The notes under the pieces: model-generated
The model's input: the letters and a program-made list of their open reading frames with translations, nothing else
What the model was told of the DNA's origin: nothing
The model's database searches: none
Position numbers and translations under genes: made by a program
Shown here: piece after piece, positions 61,892 to 64,000 of the stretch
Position numbering within the stretch: position 1 is the first letter of the stretch
Layout: each line of letters starts with the position of its first letter
NCBI RefSeq assembly: GCF_002831685.1
Contig: NZ_CP025119.1
Span: 1,944,001 to 2,008,000 of the forward strand
Reading direction: 5' to 3'
DNA: 64,000 nt
DNA from: Polaribacter sp. ALD11
GTDB lineage: Bacteria; Bacteroidota; Bacteroidia; Flavobacteriales; Flavobacteriaceae

Positions 61892-63148
61892 CTACTCTTC
61901 GAATTCTTCTTTCAAAATTCTTTGAACATCTAAAATAGTTTCTTCTTCTAAATCGGTTCTCTTAACCAACTCTTCTACACTAGCTTCTAATACACTTCTA
62001 GCTGTATCTAGACCAATGTTTTTAAATTCTTTAATAACCCAAGGTTCGATTTCATCACCAAATTCTGTTAATTCTACGTCTTCTTCTTCTAGACCTTCTC
62101 TCTTAACATCTATTTCGTAACCTGTTAATTCACTCGCTAAACGAATGTTAACACCACCTCTACCAATTGCTTTAGAAACTTCTTCTGGTTTTAAAAGTAC
62201 GCTTACACGTCCTTTTTTACCATTCCTTTCTTCTTCATACATTTCAATTTCCATTGAAGTCACTTTTGCAGGACTTAATGCTCTTGAAATAAACAATTGT
62301 TCGTTTTTAGTGTAATTGATAACATCAATATTTTCATTACCTAGCTCACGAACTATACCATGAATTCTTGATCCTTTTACACCAACACAAGCTCCAACAG
62401 GGTCTATTCTATCATCATAAGAATCTACCGCTACTTTTGCTTTTTCACCTGGTATTCTTGCAACTCTCTCTACAGTAATTAAACCATCGAAAACTTCAGG
62501 AATTTCTTGTTCAAACAATTTATTTAAAAACGCTGGGGCTGTTCTTGATAAAATAATTGCTGGTTTATTTCCTCTTAACTCTACCGTTTTTATAACACCT
62601 CTTACAGAATCTCCTTTTCTGAAAAAATCTGAACGAATTTGCTCACTTTTTGGCAATACAATTTCGTTACCATCATCATCTAATAAAATAATTGCATTAT
62701 GGCGTATATGATGCACTTCTGCACTGTATAATTCGCCTTCTAATTCTTTGAAATGCTTAAATATGTTTGTGCTATCGTGTTCGTAAATTTTTGAAATTAA
62801 GTTTTGACGCAATGCTAAAATAGCTCTTCTTCCTAAATCAATCAATTTCACCTCTTCAGAAACATCTTCACCAATTTCAAAATCTGGCTCAATTAATCTT
62901 GCTTCTGCTAGTTCAATTTCTTCATTATCATCCTCAGAAAAACCATCTGCAACAACAACTCTATTTCTCCAAATTTCTAAATCTCCTTTATCTGGGTTAA
63001 TAATAATATCAAAATTATCATCTGAACCAAACTTACGTTTTAAAGTAGCTCTAAATACTTCTTCTAAAATAGACATTAATGTTACTCTGTCTATACTCTT
63101 ATTATCTTTAAATTCTGAAAACGAATCAATTAATGCTATATTCTCCAT
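61892..63148 (-). CDS. nusA: Transcription termination/antitermination protein NusA
   Basis: The 418-residue RNA polymerase-binding protein has the N-terminal domain (about 1-130), an S1 domain (about 135-205; GELYSAEVHHIRHNAIILLD), two KH domains (RIDPVGACVGVKGSRIHGIV; VSKAIGRGGVNIRLASELTG) and a short acidic C-terminus. It modulates pausing and termination. It starts 12 nt after rimP and may act on its own leader, where a terminator-like hairpin is present. Confidence 0.97.
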   Translation of the reverse strand: MENIALIDSFSEFKDNKSIDRVTLMSILEEVFRATLKRKFGSDDNFDIIINPDKGDLEIWRNRVVVADGFSEDDNEEIELAEARLIEPDFEIGEDVSEEVKLIDLGRRAILALRQNLISKIYEHDSTNIFKHFKELEGELYSAEVHHIRHNAIILLDDDGNEIVLPKSEQIRSDFFRKGDSVRGVIKTVELRGNKPAIILSRTAPAFLNKLFEQEIPEVFDGLITVERVARIPGEKAKVAVDSYDDRIDPVGACVGVKGSRIHGIVRELGNENIDVINYTKNEQLFISRALSPAKVTSMEIEMYEEERNGKKGRVSVLLKPEEVSKAIGRGGVNIRLASELTGYEIDVKREGLEEEDVELTEFGDEIEPWVIKEFKNIGLDTARSVLEASVEELVKRTDLEEETILDVQRILKEEFEE

Positions 63149-63160
63149 TACATTTTTTGC

Positions 63161-63622
63161 TTAAAATACAATTTTCACTTTTGCTTCTTTAATCTCCTTA
63201 TACTCTAAAGTTGCTGTTTTATCTACAGTAACCTTTCCTTTACCAATTGGCTTAGGCTCTCTTGCCTTCCACTGTAAGATAATTTTATCTTCATCCGCTG
63301 CTATTAAAGTACCTTCTAATTCTTCTTCTGCAGTTTTTACTTTAAGAGTTCTATTAATATTCTTAATATATTGCCTTTTCACCTTTAATGGATGTGCAAT
63401 ATCTGGTGTTGTAACTTCTAAAGAGTAATCTTCTACTTCTTTATCTAAATTACCGTCTACATTTCGACTAATGCGGATACATTCGCTTAAAGGAACACCA
63501 TTATCTCCATCTACAACAACTTGAATTTTGTTGTTTTCAGATATTGAAAATTCTATAAGATACAATGACTCGTTAAGTGCCAATGCTTCGTCTACTAAGT
63601 CTTTAACTGTTGTTTGATTCAT
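63161..63622 (-). CDS. rimP: Ribosome maturation factor RimP
   Basis: The 153-residue protein helps assemble the 30S subunit. It has an N-terminal alpha-beta domain (LYLIEFSISENNKIQVVVDG, GVPLSECIRISRNVDGNL) and a C-terminal SH3-like domain (YIKNINRTLKVKTAEEELEG). First gene of rimP-nusA-infB, a conserved order. Confidence 0.93.
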   Translation of the reverse strand: MNQTTVKDLVDEALALNESLYLIEFSISENNKIQVVVDGDNGVPLSECIRISRNVDGNLDKEVEDYSLEVTTPDIAHPLKVKRQYIKNINRTLKVKTAEEELEGTLIAADEDKIILQWKAREPKPIGKGKVTVDKTATLEYKEIKEAKVKIVF

Positions 63623-63630
63623 ATTAAACC

Positions 63631-63681
63631 TTAAAATAAAGTATAAAAAGAGGGGACTTTTAAGTCCCCTTCCTCCCTCAT
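63631..63681 (-). other. Possible 16-residue leader peptide overlapping the rimP attenuator
   Basis: ATG 63681 to TAA 63631 reads MREEGDLKVPSFYTLF. It spans the hairpin at 63651-63670. A purine-rich GAGGGAGG follows its start rather than preceding it, so translation is uncertain. Confidence 0.2.
63644..63671 (-). terminator. Terminator-like hairpin (attenuator) in the rimP-nusA-infB leader
   Basis: On the minus strand AGGGGACTT-aa-AAGTCCCCT followed by CTTTTTAT. The hairpin is about 25-45 nt downstream of the promoter start and 29 nt upstream of rimP; no minus-strand gene lies upstream that it could end. Confidence 0.65.
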
Positions 63682-63699
63682 TTACTATAAATTTCGGTG

Positions 63700-63729
63700 C
63701 AAATATACGAATTGTTTATGATTTACCAA
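63700..63729 (-). promoter_or_regulatory. Promoter of rimP-nusA-infB
   Basis: TTG (63729-63727), 19-nt spacer and TATATTTG (63707-63700) followed by CACC, on the minus strand. This is a near-perfect consensus; the leader is about 70 nt. Confidence 0.8.
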
Positions 63730-63799
63730 ACCAAGCTCTAATTCATTATTTTTTTGTAACTTTATGTAGACTAAATATTTTAACTTAAAATTCTGACTT

Positions 63800-64000
63800 A
63801 TGAAAAAAATTCTTGTTCCAATCGACTTTTCTAAACCGTCTGAATACGCTGCTAAAATGGCTGCTAAAATTGCAAAAAAAACCAATGCTACTGTGTATCT
63901 TATACATTTGATAGAACTTCCTTCTGGAGTTATAGATATGGGTTCTGGCAGTAAATTTAGCATCCCAGAAAGTATGTTGTATTTAAGAAAAACACGTGAA
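63800..64000 (+). CDS. Universal stress protein (5' part, runs past the window end)
   Basis: The frame starts at ATG 63800 and continues to the last base with no stop (67 residues). MKKILVPIDFSKPSEYAAKM and the following IAKKTNATVYLIHLIE are typical of UspA-family proteins, with the nucleotide-binding Asp in PIDFS. The rest, likely one or two Usp domains, is beyond the window. It is divergent from the rimP operon with 178 bp between starts. Confidence 0.88.
   Translation, partial: MKKILVPIDFSKPSEYAAKMAAKIAKKTNATVYLIHLIELPSGVIDMGSGSKFSIPESMLYLRKTRE

Overview
The window is chromosomal DNA of a low-GC member of Bacteroidota, most likely a marine Flavobacteriaceae of the Polaribacter/Tenacibaculum kind. 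The evidence is the AT-rich sequence, promoters of the Bacteroidota type (TTG, about 19 nt, TAnnTTTG), starts without Shine-Dalgarno sites, and lineage genes: the type IX secretion protein PorT, TamL, exosortase XrtF, alternative complex III, a short RpoD, and TonB-dependent receptors with N-terminal carboxypeptidase-like domains. I see no prophage, insertion sequence, CRISPR array or plasmid gene. Most genes are core housekeeping genes.

Layout. 0-13.4 kb: the 3' part of an outer-membrane-like gene, a decayed and an intact copy of a small outer-membrane protein, accD, fbaA, tamL divergent from an rRNA-type methyltransferase, then porT-ubiE-nfu, and an OmpP1/FadL porin with an odd Arg/Ser-rich lipoprotein. 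13.5-15.6 kb: proS, tRNA-Glu, rpsT. 16.1-23.2 kb: the cell-elongation cluster mreB-mreC-mreD-mrdA-rodA with purH upstream. 23.3-30.3 kb: two candidate micro-ORFs, a GAF protein, xrtF and its partner, a Cys/His-rich protein-TonB receptor-HMA cluster likely for metal handling, a SHOCT-like protein and a secreted nuclease. 30.5-36.5 kb: ahcY, a phosphopantetheinyl transferase, DUF983, an AraC regulator, pcrB, pnuC, a NadR-like kinase and arfB. 36.5-40.5 kb: a TPP riboswitch controlling a TonB-dependent receptor, then the primary sigma factor. 40.6-45.6 kb: a sulfur operon (SulP, persulfide-dioxygenase-like/rhodanese, rhodanese lipoprotein, HMA pseudogene) and ruvB. 45.7-57.1 kb: the respiratory operon actABCDEF-coxBA. 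57.3-58.8 kb: SPOR protein, Crp-like regulator, AhpD-like protein. 58.9-64 kb: rimP-nusA-infB and the start of a universal stress protein.

How genes work together. Alternative complex III (quinol to cytochrome c) and cytochrome oxidase subunits I and II are in one operon, so electrons can run from menaquinol (UbiE makes the quinone) to oxygen. MreBCD, PBP2 and RodA form the elongasome. The TPP switch ties uptake through one TonB receptor to thiamine status. PorT, TamL and XrtF belong to envelope secretion and assembly.

The most interesting items beyond routine annotation are the TPP riboswitch with a visible terminator and a competing 11-bp inverted repeat, a terminator-like attenuator in the rimP-nusA-infB leader, two copies of a structured flavobacterial intergenic element, a pair of micro-ORFs of which one is broken in a T/A homopolymer, a copper-chaperone-like pseudogene with three in-frame stops, and an FNR-spaced palindrome at the AhpD-like gene. 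I did not find a clearly new multi-gene defence or biosynthetic system.
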